This document shows positions 5,222-6,599 of a stretch of 6,599 nucleotides of DNA, piece by piece; position 1 is the first letter of the stretch, and each line of letters begins with the position of its first letter. The notes beneath the pieces were generated by a model. It saw only the letters and a program-made list of their open reading frames with translations. It was not told where the DNA came from and made no database searches. The stretch covers positions 1 through 6,599 of the forward strand of contig JAHFBY010000098.1 in NCBI GenBank assembly GCA_023249835.1, given 5' to 3'. Both the position numbers and the translations under genes were made by a program. Origin of the DNA: Elusimicrobiota bacterium. Lineage in GTDB: Bacteria; Elusimicrobiota; Elusimicrobia; 2-02-FULL-39-32.

Positions 5222-6599
5222 TTAGGGAATTTTAAGCACTGTTCCGGGCGCGACTGAACCTCTGTCCACTTTATCTGAATTTACCGAATATAAATCTTTC
5301 CATCGTTTGGCGTCGCCCAAAACTTGTTGCGCGATGCTGCTTAAGGTGTCTCCGGTTTGGACCGTGTAGGTCTTGGGCTTTTCCAGTTCGGGAAGAACTT
5401 CCTTTTTCTTTTTAGGCGCCGGGTTTTTAATTTGAGGAGCCAGGACCGTGCCCAGGGCCGGCGCCTCTGTGTTTCCTGTTTTTTCCGCGGTCTCTTTTTG
5501 TAGGGGTTCAAGCGGCGTGATCAAACTGTTGGGCGAGATCGTTAAGGGCTCTTCGGCGTCTTTGCTTTTGACGTTGGGGATGAGGAGCACCGTGCCGCTT
5601 TTTAGTTTGCCGCCGCGGCTGATTTTATCTTTGTTCAGGTTATAGATGTCAATCCATTTCCCCTTTTTTCCGTAAAACAGTTCGGCAATCGTTTCCAGGG
5701 TATCCTTTTTAGCGGTGACGTAGGTCTTTATGCTTGAGGGGGTAGTTTTTTCTCCGGTCAAAAGGTGAACCACGTTCTCTTTTTGTGCTTTCCTATCCAG
5801 CTTTGAATCCGACTCAATCTTGTCCGTCCGCACTTTTTCTTTTATTCGGGAGAGCGCTTCTTCCACTAAAACTTTTTCCAGGCGCGAACGTTCGTCCTCT
5901 GCTTTTTCTAAACGCGCGCGCAAAAGTTCCGATTCGGTTTGCAAGTGGGAATAATAAAGTTCAATGCTGCCGGGTTCAACGGTATCTATGCCGGCTTTGC
6001 CGAATCGGTAGGTTACGGAAAACTTGTGGTTGCCGTAAGTTTGGGTGACTCCGGTAATGGGGTAAAGAAAAGCGTAGTCTAACTGCACTCGTCCCCAGTT
6101 CGCAGACATTCCGGTCGCAACGTTTTTATAGTTGGAAGAGCCAAACCCTCCGCCGAACCTGACGGCGTAGGTTTTGTTGCGAAACCAGCGTTCGGTCCCG
6201 GCGTTGATCCTGTATTGTTTATCCAAATATTGAACCTCTATAGAACTTCTAATTTTATTTTCCCGGTACGCGAATCCCGATTTAACGCCCATGGGCAAAA
6301 GTTCCGAATCGCTTGGGTTTAGAGCGACGTTGGGACGGTTTAAGTTTGTGAGGGTCAAACCCCAAAACAGTCGAGGATAGATATTATACAACAGGGAAGC
6401 GTCAAAACTAAATTTAAATAAATCCCCGCGGTTACCGTAGTTGAAAACAGGGTCCGTGCGGGTGTATTTGTCCTGAGCATAGCTAAGGTATAAAAATTTT
6501 AGGGCAAGGCCCCCGCAGAGTTGCCGCAGAAGTTTGCGGCCATAAGCCAAACGGACCATGTTTTCGCTTACCGCATCGGACAAGGTCAAGTTGGAAAGG
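5222..6599 (-). CDS. Outer-membrane barrel-like protein with coiled coil and two C-terminal LysM domains, N-terminus outside the window
   Basis: The frame is open to the window edge (the last visible codons read Leu-Ser-Asn upstream of a TTG at 6589), so at least 458 residues are present and the start and any signal peptide are not visible. Numbered from that TTG, residues 1-200 are alternating aromatic/Gly-rich strands (LAYGRKL, FWGLTLTNLNRPN, RFGGGFGSSNYK, KFSVTYRFG), typical of PorV/PorP-like outer-membrane barrels. Residues about 208-255 are a charged coiled coil. LysM1 spans 288-338 (TYVTAKKDTLETIAELFYG, then LKSGTVLLIP) and LysM2 spans 406-455 (TYTVQTGDTLSSIAQQVLG, then VAPGTVLKIP). A Pro/Lys/Glu linker separates them. 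LysM binds peptidoglycan glycan, so the protein probably tethers the outer membrane to the wall from the periplasmic side. The kinase follows 15 bases downstream. Transport, scaffold or envelope-stress roles are open; the barrel assignment rests on pattern, not on a family match. Confidence 0.8.
   Translation of the reverse strand, partial: LSNLTLSDAVSENMVRLAYGRKLLRQLCGGLALKFLYLSYAQDKYTRTDPVFNYGNRGDLFKFSFDASLLYNIYPRLFWGLTLTNLNRPNVALNPSDSELLPMGVKSGFAYRENKIRSSIEVQYLDKQYRINAGTERWFRNKTYAVRFGGGFGSSNYKNVATGMSANWGRVQLDYAFLYPITGVTQTYGNHKFSVTYRFGKAGIDTVEPGSIELYYSHLQTESELLRARLEKAEDERSRLEKVLVEEALSRIKEKVRTDKIESDSKLDRKAQKENVVHLLTGEKTTPSSIKTYVTAKKDTLETIAELFYGKKGKWIDIYNLNKDKISRGGKLKSGTVLLIPNVKSKDAEEPLTISPNSLITPLEPLQKETAEKTGNTEAPALGTVLAPQIKNPAPKKKKEVLPELEKPKTYTVQTGDTLSSIAQQVLGDAKRWKDLYSVNSDKVDRGSVAPGTVLKIP

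Noticed and set aside
1..6599. CRISPR array, tRNA/rRNA genes, insertion sequence
   Set aside because: No regularly spaced repeats, no tRNA-like or rRNA-like segments and no transposase frame were seen on reading both strands.

Overview
The window reads as a chromosomal stretch from a diderm (Gram-negative-type) bacterium, probably an uncultured lineage. Every gene I can support lies on the minus strand, so transcription runs from base 6599 towards base 1. The diderm reading rests on an outer-membrane-barrel-like protein carrying LysM peptidoglycan-binding domains and on an ArnB/ArnC-like pair of the type used for lipid A modification. I cannot place the phylum from sequence alone. An Omnitrophota-, Elusimicrobiota- or Margulisbacteria-like candidate phylum is a guess from architecture only.

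In transcription order, the first block is 6599-3833. It holds a barrel-coiled-coil-LysM-LysM protein whose N-terminus lies outside the window, followed after 15 bases by a soluble sensor histidine kinase with about 200 residues of coiled coil and no membrane segment. The second block (3832-3253) is a compact type II toxin-antitoxin module: a Phd/YefM-like antitoxin and a RelE/ParE-like toxin overlapping by 14 bases. It has its own promoter (TTGATT-17-TATAAT) embedded in a perfect 17-base inverted repeat. The third block (3244-2081) is an unusual response-regulator-like protein: receiver domain, one transmembrane helix, then a predicted extracytoplasmic beta-propeller of about five visible repeats. 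The kinase and this receiver protein look like parts of one envelope-associated signalling set, with the toxin-antitoxin module sitting between them.

The fourth block (2080-1860) is non-coding apart from a decayed Fic-domain fragment that keeps an intact HPFxDGNGRTGR motif but is cut at both ends. It also holds a small G/C hairpin and a plausible promoter for the last pair. The fifth block (1859-1) is an ArnB-like PLP aminotransferase overlapping by 11 bases an ArnC-like undecaprenyl-phosphate glycosyltransferase that runs off the window end. Together these two would make a 4-amino sugar nucleotide and load the sugar on the C55 lipid carrier for envelope modification.

The most novel-looking item is the barrel/LysM protein, coiled-coil kinase and membrane-anchored receiver-propeller set. 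The most definite hidden items are the Fic remnant and the toxin-antitoxin operator/promoter.
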